This document shows positions 11,546 to 25,300 of a DNA stretch of 64,000 nucleotides, piece after piece; within the stretch, counting starts at the first letter, position 1, and every line of letters begins with the position of its first letter. Position numbers and translations under genes: made by a program. Where the stretch lies: contig NC_065530.1 of NCBI RefSeq assembly GCF_020184175.1, positions 53,421,260 through 53,485,259 on the forward strand, in the 5' to 3' direction. Below the pieces are notes generated by a model. The model was not told the origin of the DNA, did no database searches, and was given only the letters and a program-made list of their open reading frames with translations. The stretch is from Aphis gossypii. Taxonomy: Eukaryota > Arthropoda > Insecta > Hemiptera > Aphididae.

Positions 11546-14500
11546 TGTATTCAATTTAATATAAAATAAATGAGGGTAGCGTTTAGAAAATATCTAAACG
11601 GAAATAATTTTTTTTTATTAACATTTATTATGTCAGTTCGTTTGTATATTAAACAATTTAAATATAAATATGATCACAATATAATATTTATTATGATATA
11701 CATAAAATAGGTACGTCATGTGAATACATTATATTGATTTCTTCATTGTTATCGTAACTTCAGATAATGTACGCTTGCAAGTAATCACTAAAATAAATCC
11801 GTTAATCTAAACTTGACGTGGACTTAGATTCATCCTTAATTTGATTTCATCGAGAAACACCGCAAAAAATTCTCTGTCACTATATTAAAAAATTATTTAT
11901 TTTGATGAGTAAAAAACGTAGCACACATACAACAATATTAGTATAAAATATATTATCATAATAGTCATAAGCCGCGATATTGCCAACTGTACAACACTTT
12001 CAATATAATATAGCACTATAGACACTGCAGGTATTTGAGGTATTAAAAAAATTCTAAAAATATCTGAATGTGCAGTAGGTATTTGTAAAAGGCCTAAATG
12101 CTCCAATATGATGCAAGTGATAAACCACGTATAGGCTATATGCCTATACATATTTATATAAGCGTTGTATATTAAGGTACGAGTATATATACAGTACATG
12201 TACTGGCGCATATATCGTAACGCATTCGGTCCGTATAGATATGGATTGATATCGACTGTGTACCGTTACAGTGGCAGACTTGTCCGAGGGGTGCGAGAAT
12301 TGCAGCTCACCCCCGGCAATTAATTTTTTTTTTGTTTTTATCTGCATCCCGCACCTCATTTTCCTCTCACTCCCACACTCTCTCTCGAACTGTGCGTAGA
12401 GGAGATGCTATTGGGCCCAGGACATTTTTATTGCAAAATGCTGTATAATTATAATTGTTTAATTCTGTATCATAGATATAATTGCTAGAAATATAATGTT
12501 TAGTAGAAAATATGATAGTACAAATTTAAAACAATTGTTTTGTAGAAATTATGAATAGAAATAAAATAGGAATTTTCTCCTTATATCTATTTTTACCCAA
12601 CTCAAATAAAACATGGTACTTGTAGATTTTAAAATCAATACTTAAAATGTCCTAAAAACGGTTATTATTCTTCCCCCCTCCTGTCATCCTTGGGAGAATT
12701 ATATGGCCATTATAAATTAATTTTTAAACCAGTGTTTTAAATTTGAATACGTATTATGCAAATTTCAACGTATCCGGGCGTTGTGTTTCGTGAGTCGTGA
12801 CGCACGCAGACCTCTGAATCTATCATCATAATTTTCTTCTATATAGTAATTAAAGTCCACAATAGGCATAATACTTCTCGTACACCTCGCGTACACGAGT
12901 ACATGACGTATAATATTAAACAGCACGGATCTAGTATCAAATCCATTTTGTTTGAAGATCGTTTCGTATTCGTCTCTGCGGATACTTAATGTAAAATAAT
13001 ATATAATACTAAATGATATAATAGCATTTTAAATTACGTGATTGTAAGTTTATTTAATGGTTTAGGAAACATTTTTCGGATGTTAGATTGGATGAACAAA
13101 AAATTAACAACGATTTACCATAATGTACCTTATACTTATATATAGTAGTAACAGTATATGATAATATATCCGTTGTATGTACATGATATTACAATCATTA
13201 ATCTGCAAGTGTTCACTAAAAATCATAAAGTAATTGCTTGAGATAATAATTTTTAGAGAGACATCTCATGGCCGAGATGGCCTTAAAGTGAATTTCTGGT
13301 TTAAAATTGCACACAACTGTACAAGATACGACGTGTACGGCTTATATTATATCTAAAACGTATAGATACTAAGCAGGAAAATACGACATTACATACCGGT
13401 CGTAAGAACAATAAAAATGATGTAAAATAGAAACGGCGCAGAATAGGAACGCGAGTGCGATAAAATATATATTTATACAATATAACTATGTACCTATACA
13501 CGTATAATATCCAAAAGGGGTGCGTTTTATATGTAGTATTCTATGTATTATAGTAAGTCGTTAAGGAAAATTACAAAAGTATAAATAGGTACGTACTACG
13601 TATAATGTTATTAAGACACGCAAAATTTTCAAAAATAGCATGTACCTACACGTATCGTAGATAGCTATATATAATATAATATCACGAATCAAATAAAGTG
13701 TTGCATCAATCATAGGTACCTAATGTGTTTAATATAATCGCTTGAATTTAATTTTTCTTCCATTTCGTGAGTCCACCTAAATATTGTAGCAGGTACAGTA
13801 GGTACACAAATGCATAAAAGTTTTGCATTTCTGTGTATATGCGTCGAACTACGATTATAATATTATTATTGTTTACAAACGACATTGAAACGCGTTTTGC
13901 AGAAAAATTAACCCTATGTGTCATAGCACTTGGACTGTACTACTACCAGAGCTATATTATGATGACGTAAGTTACATTGTGTTTAAAGAAAAGTTTTAAC
14001 GCGTTTTTTATGTTTCAATGTGTAATGTTTAGAATTTTGAGTTTCAGACGACAACGTATAATATTGATCGACATAATAATATAATATATACTTTATACAG
14101 ATATATATACGGAATATGGTTTTAACGATGTGCTAGCATGAAATAACTATTAACCGGTGTAATCGGTGCAGCTCTGGATGAAACTCGAAATCGGAATTAA
14201 AAAATAAGTTTTTTTGAATACAAAAAAACTATTCACAGTCAGTACGATATATTTTCAGTGCGTGCATTATTTTTATAACATTACAATGTTATAGTAAATT
14301 CATTATCGTGGTATTTGTCACCACGACGAGACGGATTATATTAATATGTCTAACGACAACTATATAATAATAACACTGTTCACGGAGACATTTATCTTTA
14401 GAGGCGCTGACGGAAAACAGGTAGGAGACGACAAGATATTTAATTTTGTCGGGAAACCACCGTTGTCGTCAAATAGAGTTTAAAATTTATCTCTGCAGAA

Positions 14501-15216
14501 TTCTGATGCAAATTGCAAACAAAACAATATTAATAATATGCAATACACGAAACATGCATTATATTTTATATGAAAATAGGAAATGCTGACATAAATATTA
14601 AATTCAGGTTATTTTAAAACTTTAACACTTTCATAATATTACATCCGAGTGAATTAAACTTCGCCAAAAATCAGGTGAGCAAAATTATAAATTTTGCGAT
14701 TTCTCACAGAAAATAAATTTGATACGATGTTTATGTAATTGGTACCTACTCACTCGGGAGGATTAATTTAACGTTGAACACTCGTTGTGTTATATACATA
14801 ATATATATATATATATATAAATATAACGACCGGTAATCGAATGGTACTGCAGCTCTTTATATACTTGTAGGTATAAACTGTAAAAAAAAATGTGTGTCAT
14901 AATTATTTCATTATGCGGCATTAAATTAAATTATTCACAGTATTTCGATTTGTCGTGTTTACTGAAAATATGTTTGTGTACGATGTCTTTACGATTTTGT
15001 AAATAATAAAAAAAAAAAAAGATATTTGACGTACACCCGCGAATTTATATGTTTACCAATACATTGCCGTATACATACAGGATAACGGACCCAGCGCAGA
15101 GCGCGTATGTATATAATCGTGTATACAACAACGTTATATCTTACCGAATACTATACATATTACACATATATATAAATATATAACGCAATAATATCGATCC
15201 GAAACGAAAACGCATA

Positions 15217-15249
<33 letters not shown>
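11546..15249. other. Long non-coding stretch
   Basis: AT-rich with small CG-richer patches (for example 12,780-12,960). No exon, RNA gene or transposon boundary that I can support. Confidence 0.5.
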
Positions 15250-15252
<3 letters not shown>

Positions 15253-15610
15253 AAAGCCATACTAAAATCGCCGCCGAACGTTCGGAAAGGACGCGCTGTG
15301 GGGAGACGTACGGAGAGAAATGGTATATACAAATCGTGAGTGTGTGTGTTGGGAGTTGGGGCTATATGGGTGGAGTAGGGTTCGGGGGAAGGAAACCGGT
15401 GCGGACGGGGAGGCAACTGTCACTGGGTCAAAATTTATGGTACGTACGCTCCAGCTGCCCGGGAATCCCGCCCAGGGGTCCCCGTGCCGCCGCCGCTGCT
15501 GCACGACGACGCGCGTTTTGTGTGTGTGCGGCACGAGGAGCGCGTGTGCGACCGCCGCCGCCGCCCCAAAACCAGTGTAATGTGACAAAACAAACACACT
15601 CGCTGCGCAA
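15250..15610. promoter_or_regulatory. GC/CpG-rich island with GCC/CGG runs
   Basis: A dense CG-rich island next to a (TA)n run at about 15,219-15,251. Overlapping frames on both strands (up to about 130 codons) are a by-product of GC content and stop scarcity. Their products are low-complexity, and they have no splice-flanked or conserved motif. It is a candidate promoter or enhancer in a Hox-type intergenic region; the function is inferred. Confidence 0.35.
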
Positions 15611-16892
15611 GTATTATAATAATAATATGTATGTTGTTATTATATTATATATTTTCGTGCGACTATTGCTGCTTTTGCTATTTGGTTGCGCGAAAAACTA
15701 CGCCGTCGTATATAATATGATAATACCTAGGTAAATGGTCGAATACACGCGTATTAATTATGTAACTACTAAATGAACTATAGGATTTTTTTTCATTAGA
15801 AAGTTTGATACCGCTCAAAGACTTAGAATATTATTAATAATAATATTATGTCGATGTGCGGATTGCAGATTTTCGAATCGCGTTCTCAGAAATCCCAAAT
15901 GCTTATACACAGGATTGCAGTGTGTTCGCTGTGATATCTTGAAAGATTATTAATATTATACTAGATTGTATATTATAATGTCCTTATAAAAAGTTGATGA
16001 AATTATTTCGTATGCTATGAGCAGTATGTCATTTATTTATGTTATGTTTTTGTTGACGCCAAAATCATAAAAATCATATAGTCAAAATATGTATGTTTAT
16101 TTTTTATTTTTAACATAAATTTAAATTTAATGAAATGTACACACGCGAATCACCAAATGCTATAAAACTTCGTAAATATCACTTTATATTTTCGATTTCC
16201 GATAAAAACATCCGATTCAGCAAACGTTTAATAATAACGAATGTCCTCTAGTCCTCTATTTCCATCGAATTAAAACGAATTCTTCTCAGGAGGGTCTAAA
16301 AGTTAAATCATTCCAGTACATTGTTTTTACACCGGAAAACGCGTTAGCAATAGGCATTTTATATGCATGCAACAAAGGGACATCACAGTATCATTCCACT
16401 GATATCAAATATATTAATTACGCGTGTGCGCACCCGTCCCCATTCATGTAACGCTGTACAGCTGTTATTAGTTATAACGCAATACAATATATCTACCTAT
16501 ATCAATATTTCAATATCATATATCATTTTAAATTATACGTATGTACCTATAAATAATAATGGACATTAACTTGCGTCCTGCGCTCGTACAATATAAATGT
16601 TATCATACTCATCAGGAATAATAATTATTATTATTTTGCCACTTTATAGTTTAAAGTTCATTGTTAACTTAAATAAATCATCGATGATTTGCAGTTATTA
16701 TATATCTCGCGCATTTCAATCGTCATGCGATATTATGACGATCTACTCATATAATATTAATCATCGATGGTTGTTATTAAAATGGAAAATTATTTTTTAA
16801 ATAATGTTGTTATAGATATAATATATTACATGCACCCGTCGTGAACTCGCATCACGGAAACGAAGAACGTCGGGACAGATGAATGATAAATT

Positions 16893-16912
16893 TGAGTGTA
16901 ATATTACACTCA
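16893..16912. repeat. 20-bp perfect palindrome
   Basis: TGAGTGTAATATTACACTCA is its own reverse complement. It lies in a CG-richer patch (16,840-17,050). It could be a dimeric protein-binding site or a cruciform. No function is known to me. Confidence 0.8.
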
Positions 16913-17478
16913 TCTCGACTGTGCGTCTATCAAGTACATTGCTTCTATATACCTACTTATTAATATAATATGCTCTACAGTGACGCACGTTTAGTCATCA
17001 ACGCCAGTTTATCGTCGTGTCCGCGACTATGCGACTCGGTTAATAACGTCTTTTTTACTCATTCAAACACAATAATAATAATAATAATAACAACAACAAT
17101 AGTTTATTATTATTAATATACATTTATGTATTATTATTTCTAAACTCGAGTATGAATTATAGTATTTTAACATTATATTCATATAATATGTACGGGTGCA
17201 CATACGAGGTAACCACGGTCTTGCACAGAATTCATACAGCTGCTAAGTAAGTGTCACTCATGTCGAAGTTCCTCCAATGATAAAATTCTTTATTCCGTGA
17301 ATTACATATTTATATGTTTACGTCATTTTTTTAATAATTATATTTTTGAATAGATTGTAAATTAAAAAGTTTAAAAATAAAAAAAAATCTTTCATTTAAC
17401 GAGAATAATATTTCTGTACTATAAATAATTAAATAATACACTCATAATATTACATAAACGTATACTATAATATGGTAT

Positions 17479-17501
17479 ATGCCTCGTGTATTACGAGGCA
17501 T
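17479..17501. repeat. Hairpin, 9-bp perfect stem and 5-nt loop
   Basis: ATGCCTCGT (17,479-17,487) pairs exactly with ACGAGGCAT (17,493-17,501), in AT-rich surroundings. Confidence 0.75.
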
Positions 17502-19064
17502 TAATATACTAAAGTAAAAAAAGCTAACTTTAATGTTTGATCGAAACCAAAATATTCAAATAGCATTTTAGGGCTTAAGCCAATCTAACCGCATCAATGA
17601 AGGAGTTTTTATAGCAATAAACAATTCTTCAGATTTTTTCCTCTTACAATTAACTATTTTTGTAATAAAAAGGGCGTTATCCTTTTTCATTGAAATGTTA
17701 AGTATCTATCATTCTTTATTCTATACCTAAACTGTTAACTGAATCAACCTCTCACCCCTATAGTGTTATAGTAAGAGTATCACTAAATACCTATGTTATG
17801 TATATATATGTTTGTGCAGTGTATATAGAACATATATACATATTATATAATATAATTTCCATGTATATATAAGTATATAGGTAGGTAACATATATAATAA
17901 ATATATTATTATACTATATATTTACTATATCTTATATAGTATATACACATATAAATCATACATATAATTTAATATACATAATGTCGATCATTTAATCAAT
18001 TGCGTAACGACTGCAAAGAACAGTTATTTGTTCCTTATCTCTGAATTGTTGTACATAGTTTCCACGAATGATTTAAGAATCTCAAACAATGTAGCTACAC
18101 GATTGCACCACATAATAATATTATTAAAATATAATATAATATTATATTATATTTTGTTTCTTAAAAATATATGGAAATAAATAGATATTAAAAATTGTCA
18201 ATTAGTTTTAACAGTAATTTAAATCTTAAATTTATGCAAAATCTATAAGTGAATTATAATATTGTTTTAATAATAATAATTATTATAATAGGTATATTGT
18301 ATTTATTAATAGTTGCATAAAATACTAATAAGATATTCTAACAAGAATAAACGTCCCTTCATGTAATATTGTATTGGCTTGTAGAGTTATAAAAAAATCA
18401 TCATATTATTTAGTTTGTACAGAAGAAATTCGTATTTTGTGTTTGACTGTCAAGGCATGAATCATCTACTATGGTTCTCGGCGTTCTCGCATGCAGTATA
18501 TCAATTAAAACATCATCCTCATGACGATGATAGGACACAATGTATTTATTATGAGACTTCAGTCTCGGTCAATTGTGATCGTTTAAAATGGTCAATGGAT
18601 AATAATTATAATACGAGTATAGTGAGTATACATTGTAATATCCGATTTAGGTTTTCAGCAGTTCACTTGTACGGTAACGTAGCGTACCACGATTATTGTG
18701 CTATTCTGTGGTATCACACAACTCTTTTTGTAGTAATAAATTACGTCATACTATTTATGAATCGACAACATAATACGTATAACACATTCATAATCCAAAT
18801 ATGCAATATGTGTAAACTTATATAATACTTTTAGAACACTATAATAAAATTATGATGTTTGGGTCCAAAAATTATAATCGCATGGCACATGTTTGGACGG
18901 GACGCAATCTATGATTTTTAAACATTTAAATGTCTATATTATATATATTATAATCTAAAAAATTTTAAAAATTTCACTAATCACCACCCAATCTTAAAGC
19001 TTATGCCACCCAAAATTGGTCCGAGACCCATAATTTGAAGACCATTGCTTTAGTATATTTCGAT

Positions 19065-19114
19065 GAAAACGTAAACAGCTAAATAATTAATTTACTGTTG
19101 AGGCATACGAAAGA
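19065..19114 (+). repeat. 50-bp direct repeat, copy A
   Basis: Begins GAAAACGTAAACAGCTAAAT and ends with ATACGAAAGA. An almost identical 50-mer (2 differences) lies 493 bp downstream at 19,558-19,607. Confidence 0.85.
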
Positions 19115-19557
19115 CTATAGGTATTTATTTTATAGGTAGGTAGATTAACCATATGTTTAGAATTTAAACACATGCGGAACATACGTATTTTTTTTATAAA
19201 CAACACTTTAGTACGACGTTTACAATTTCTTTGAATGGTGAATTCGCGATTCAATTTTCTTACCACACATTTTTACGACTCATGTCAACTTTATAAAAAA
19301 ATAAATAAAATAAGTTCAAGTTGCTTAATTTCTATTGTTCAATAATTAACCTAACCTATTAAGCCATAATAGGTAATATTTAATTTTTTATTATATTATG
19401 TAATGTTTGTAATGATACAAAAAAATAAGTACACGTAATAATAAAAACAATTTACACCTCTATGGCTCTATAAGAATTTAATATATTTTGTATTATGAAT
19501 TTTATAATTTTATATGTAGCCAGGTATGAGGTAGGTAATGTATTTGTATCGCTATAG

Positions 19558-19607
19558 GAAAACGTAAACATCTAAATAATTAATTTACTGTTGAGGAATA
19601 CGAAAGA
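19558..19607 (+). repeat. 50-bp direct repeat, copy B
   Basis: Second copy of the 50-mer at 19,065-19,114. The differences are AGCT to ATCT near the start and GGCAT to GGAAT near the end. The 443 bp between the copies have no recognisable gene. Confidence 0.85.
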
Positions 19608-21540
19608 TAATTTTTTTTTGAAATATATTTTTATTTTGTTATTGTTCATAAAAAATTACAATTCAACATTCTAAGTTAGCAAATGATTATTATTTTTTAA
19701 TAAGTCTGAATATAATTATATATTCATTATTATTATATAATTCCTATACTAATGAAACCAAGAGCATATTTTTAAAAAAATTTTATTTCTTTTGAAAGTT
19801 TATTAAGGAGTTAATCTAATATTAAATCTACTATTTCTTCACCTGTTTGTCTCAATAACGAAAGTAGGTATTTACTTTTCCAAAAAAAATTTTTCTAAAT
19901 ATTCTTTCTCTTATTTAATTGATTATTTGCAAACTTCTTTCCGATCTATTACTTTATAATATACGCTTATTCCTAAAATCATTCTAATATTTCTAATTTA
20001 GAATCAATTCTTTTAAACTACGTTTTTCCTGACTTCTTCTAACCTAAAGGTGTTTTTACTCACTCGCTTATTAACTGCAATACTCTCTTGTAACAGTTTT
20101 TATCATTAGTCCATAACTCTCCATAACCTTTTAGTATCTGTTTTATTTTATACACTCCTCTATACCTATAAAACAATAATATAATATAATGTTAAAAAAT
20201 TTCTAAATAAAATATGAATAGCCATTTAAATTTTATGAGCTTTTAAAAATAAACGACCGAACAAAAATAATATTACTTTATGAAAGCATTTCTAAAAGGT
20301 TTCCAAATAAATACTATTGAGGTAAAAACCAACTTATTAACTATTGTAAAAATGACTATATATTTAAAATAAAAATATAGTTTCTGGTTAGGATGTTACA
20401 ATTTAGTTTTCAATATTTTAAGATTGTTTTAATTTTAGAACTGGTTCTATTAAATTAAATTTAAATTCCTGTTTTGTACCACCATTACGAATACCTTAAG
20501 CGTAAATATTCACTTGAGTTGCTAATGATCGGTGAGCGGTTATATACTTTTGTCTTTTGGTATTGTAAGACTTTTCAGTACCTATTTACTTACAAGTTAC
20601 ATAGAAACAAAAAAATGTTAAGTCTTAATATACTAAAGAAAATATGATATAAATAAGTTTAGAATTTTTAAATGAGATTAAATTAATTTTGAAAACAAAA
20701 ATAAGAATATTGTTATATTCAATTCAATGAATTTGTCTTATTTAAAAAAAAATCCTGTGCATGCGAACGGCTATGAGTTGTAGGTATAAGTGACACTTAT
20801 TAAGTGTGATTTAACGTTATAAATATGTATGTGACATATTCACAAACTTAAAGATAAAAATATTAATGAGAATACTTAGTATATATATATTATATTAAGT
20901 TTTATATGCATTATAAAATAAAACAAACTGTTCACACGTATACGTGTCCATAAATACATCTTAATTTATCAATGTCAAATTAATTGAAGAAAATAGGGTT
21001 AATATACCTCCCCACCCCTTAGAACAAGAAACTTATGTTTGTATGACAACTAACAAAAATTAGTACAATATTAATTTGAGCTAATAGACTTTTTTCTGAT
21101 TCATTTTTAAACATATCATTTTGGGCGAGTTAAAATTAATGAAAAATAAATAAAAACTAGTTGGAATTAAACAAAATGATTTATTTTATAATATTGTAAT
21201 TCAATTTTTTTTCTTATATTTTATTTAATATATAAATAAATATATATAAAATATATATTATTTATATATATTTTTTTTTAATATACCTAATTACATTGAA
21301 AATAAAGTGTGTCTTACAATTCATAAAATATATTTAATTCAGCAATTTTAACTACACCTGTAACCAATCACACAGAATCTCTATAAAATTGGGAAGGAAA
21401 ATAAGTTTACAGATAATTAGATAGGTAGGTGATAATTTTTATATTCCCCCCCCCCTACTAAGACACTATACTGTGTTAAAATATTCGTAAACTAGAAAAA
21501 AATAGTTAATAGCTATAGTTATAGATTTGGCTACACCCAA
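19608..21540. other. AT-rich non-coding stretch
   Basis: AT-rich, with T/C-biased patches around 19,800-20,170 and a poly-C run at about 21,447. No gene seen. Confidence 0.55.
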
Positions 21541-21649
21541 CGTCATCGCTTATTTACCGACGACGACATATATCATATGTAGGTATACGGATAATGCATC
21601 ACGAATACGTACATAATATAATACGCGAAGCCACGGCGATGGTGGTACA

Positions 21650-22340
21650 CGCGCCATTTTTTCGACTTTGGCGGAGGGGTGGTTTTTTTGCGAGAGGACT
21701 ATAGGGCTCTGTCGCGGCGGCGGGCATCGTTTCGCGCGCCATCGACCCGTTTTCACCAGGAAGGCAGTGCGCCGCCGTCGCGCGTCGTCGCCCGGGCGCG
21801 CCCGCGACAATCGCGGGAACAGCGTCGCCGACGGCGGATGATAGTTTTTAATTTGTTCGTATGACTCGCCGTGCACTATATATACGTAAAAGTGCTAGAA
21901 ACACGGGAGGTATAAGCGTTTTCTCGGTAGCTTGGCGGCGGCGGCGGTGGAGGTGGTGGTGGTGGATTTTGGCGCGGAGGTCTATGCTAACGAGGTCAGG
22001 AGCGGTGGGTGGTGGTGGTGGCGATGGTGGCTGCAGTTACGCGAAAAGGGCGTTTAGGGGGGTAGGGGAGAGAAACTTTCGTTCTAGCCGCCCCGAGTGG
22101 TGAGGGTGGAGTGGCAGTCGTTACCTCTCGCGGCGTACCTATGTATATAGGTGCGCGCAGGTTCGACCGTCGCCCTTTACGTGTACACTCGCGCACGCAC
22201 TAACGGCGGTCTGCCGCACCGTGCAATGCTGGGCCAACACTCAACCTCCCCTCCACGGCCCGGCCGAAGGGTCGTTTCGAAAGTATTATTATTATTATTT
22301 CGGTCTGGTACTCGGAAAATCGCGGACGCGGCGGTCAAGT
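21650..22340. promoter_or_regulatory. Large GC/CpG-rich island
   Basis: About 700 bp strongly enriched in CG, with GGCGG, GCGCGCC and GGTGGTGG runs. Several overlapping frames on both strands encode only Arg/Gly/Pro-rich low-complexity peptides and share no domain, so I do not call a gene. The size and CpG density fit an unmethylated promoter or a 5' UTR exon of a neighbouring or long non-coding transcript; this is inference. Confidence 0.4.
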
Positions 22341-25300
22341 GGTGGGCGGGCGAGTGACTGTATAGTGGTATGTGTATCCCTGGAATGTGTATGTACCTAT
22401 ACGTGTCTCGATATAGTACTACGACGTATTATTTATTATATATTATTTATTACTATATCCACCACTTTAATCCAATAGTATAACTATTGTACTAACTCGT
22501 AGTATATATAGGTGGTAATAGTCGTTATCGTCGCCGCTACTATAGTCGTCATCACTACTGCGGGCGAATGACTCTCAAAGTTTTCACGATCCGGAACCGA
22601 CATTTTCAGTTCACCCTCCTCCCCCCATTGTCCTTTTCTACGTCATATAGAACGGTTGTTGCGGCGCAAAACCGAAAAAAGTTTCAACAAACAATTGTTT
22701 TGAAATGAACAATATATATATATGTGTGTCTTACAATCATTATATTGTATTGTTATTTTATAATAGCAGTAAAGTATAAAAATGATCGTTTCCTCTTTCC
22801 ATTAAATTCGTACTCTTCCTTTTCGGCTAATCGATTTTTTTTTCAAAAACTTTTAGTAATTCGGTGCACATTCAGTATTTATCAGAAATGATTTGAGTCT
22901 TAAAACAAAAAAAAAATTAACTACAAATGATTATAGGTATACTTATATTTTATGAGGATATACTAAAATTTCAATAATATAAGTTATAACGTGTTAAAGC
23001 CTCGTTACCACGTACCCTATCTAATATAGTTGACTATTTGTTAAAAGTATGTACATCGGTACACATAACAATACTTTTGTTATTGCCGCCACTCGTAATA
23101 GATAATATAAAATGTTAATTGTACTATATTATTGAACTACTATTGGGAAGATATTTTTGTATAAGAAATGAACGACGAAAAAAAAACTACAGCAGATTTG
23201 CGGTGCAGGTAAATTCTCGAAGAGACTTTCTAGTAGATGTGGGGTGAAGAGGTTAACCGACGTTTCCTCTCCTCGTCGTGTAAACGCGACGAAACGCCTA
23301 GCGGCTTTACACATCTGTGACCCGAAATCCGCCGAAAAATCAATGCCCCGCCACCGGGTCGCACGTATACTATACGTATATTATATTTATATACAATAAA
23401 CGGTGGACCACGATCCCGTTCCTTTTAGCACGCTCTGAGGACTGTTACAATTTTTGACGAGACTCGACTGTTATCGGCCGGACAGAATAATATCGTTCAC
23501 AATAATATTCTCCCGAATATCTCTGTATTGACGATAATGCGGTGCTTGAGAGATTCAACAAACCAAATGACAATAACAATAATATTATATTGTTCATAAG
23601 AATAAATAACAATTGCCGTGGACTTTCGCATTTATTTTTACGACGAGCCGTTATTTTTCTCGGACGTAATTAGGGTATGACGCGAATCATTCCAAACGTG
23701 CAGGCCGCTCTGATTTTAACCCTGCAGTTGTGCCCCAGATGTCGCTCTATATTTCGACGGAGGGTTGCTATCGCCGTTACGCGTATACCTATAAAATAAT
23801 ATCTATAATATTTGGCGTGTAAAGTATTATGCACTTATCAGTTACGAGGGTCGTCGCCACCTTTTATTATGCGTCTCAATATATATGTGTTTCGACTTTT
23901 GCTTGTGTGTGAATTGTTTTTAAGTCTTTAAAATTTGTAAGACATCGTGCACTCGAGTTGAGAATGGAAATAGTTTTGAATTATTTTATGAGTTCATTTT
24001 GATATTACGTTTATAGATACCTGCTATTACATTTTGTCAAACCCAATATTATCGGTATTACTAATGTTTATAAGTTTTGAGTAATGACAATACAAATGTG
24101 TATAAATATTTTACATTTATGTATAAATATCTACGTTATAATACGGATGATTTTGGAATACACTTGCGACTTGCGACTTGCGAGCAAAAGTATTATGTGT
24201 TGCCATTAGCGACATATAAAACCGTGTTATTTAGTAGTTAACAGTTATTCTAGTATACGACGGGCATTATTTGTTTTTATCATTATTTCGTGCGTGCACA
24301 ATATTATTATAACGCAAGATGTATTTCTATCGCTGTGCGAGTTGTCAAACAATAAGCCGAATTCAGAATACAATATCGATCGAGTTTTAATTTACGTTAA
24401 ATTATATTTTACATACACCTTTAATGGTTAAACCAAATTCAAAACATGAATGTTTAAAAAAGTATTAAACATACAGTGAAAGGGTCAATACTTTTATCGT
24501 TAAATTTATGTAAACATTTTGCCTATTTTTAAGTTTTAACGGCGTTTCATCAAAGTAAAATTGAGTACATATTGCCTACTTCACTCCTGTGTTTTCACAG
24601 AATTTCTCACACGAGTTTATACAGTTAAATAGTATTTAAAGTATTTTATATTTTTTTATATCATAACCAATATTGAGTTATTGATCTCTTTACAGGAGAT
24701 AAAATGACAATTTACCATACTTTATAACAACATATTTATCATATAGTTATATGGTAAGTTACTATATTTATTACTTTACCATTTTTTTTTAAATTTTAAC
24801 AAAAGAAAATTAATTAATTATTTTTTCATAACGTTTAAAACAATAAAAATATATTGAGTTTTTCATGTATAAATATTAGAAGGTAATATATATATAAATA
24901 TGTAAATATTTTTAAAGCTGTTTACGTAAAAGACTATAATATTATTCAAACAGATGCTCGAACAGGATATGCAATAGCTAGTTAAATTATATAATTCTAT
25001 TGTTATATGATTAAAATATATGGAACTGAAAATATGCATGAATTAAAAATTACCGAAACAACCAAACAGTTAATTGTAGTTATTTTAAAACCCTGCAGGA
25101 TAATATATATAACTATTTTACACGGGCTACTTTTTTGTGGTAGGTTAATGTTATAATACTCAAAAGGATTTTACTATATGGCATATATAAGCATATAACT
25201 ATATAAGTTAAGTCGCTTTAAGTGGGTGAATTAAAGATATAATATAATAATAATACGTATTTTTATAACCTAGAATGAACAATGATAATTACATTCTTTA

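Larger units (their letters stand above)
15611..18834. other. Long non-coding stretch with hairpins
   Basis: AT-rich. The structures noted inside are a 20-bp palindrome and a 9-bp-stem hairpin, listed separately. A 136-codon frame at 18,415-18,825 has no recognisable domain and I do not call it a gene. Confidence 0.5.

Noticed and set aside
15262..15734. Overlapping frames of 60-132 codons on both strands in the 15-kb GC island
   Set aside because: They arise because stop codons are rare in CG-rich DNA; products are low-complexity and mutually overlapping.
18415..18825. 136-codon open frame on the + strand, the longest outside GC islands, repeats and the retrotransposon
   Set aside because: No recognisable domain; the peptide is rich in Tyr, His, Asn and Ile as expected from AT-rich random sequence, and no splice or promoter context supports it.
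18835..19052. Possible hAT remnant ending near 'CAATGGTCTTCAAATTATGG' (reverse complement)
   Set aside because: The right end resembles hAT MITE ends, but I could not find a matching left end or an 8-bp duplication.
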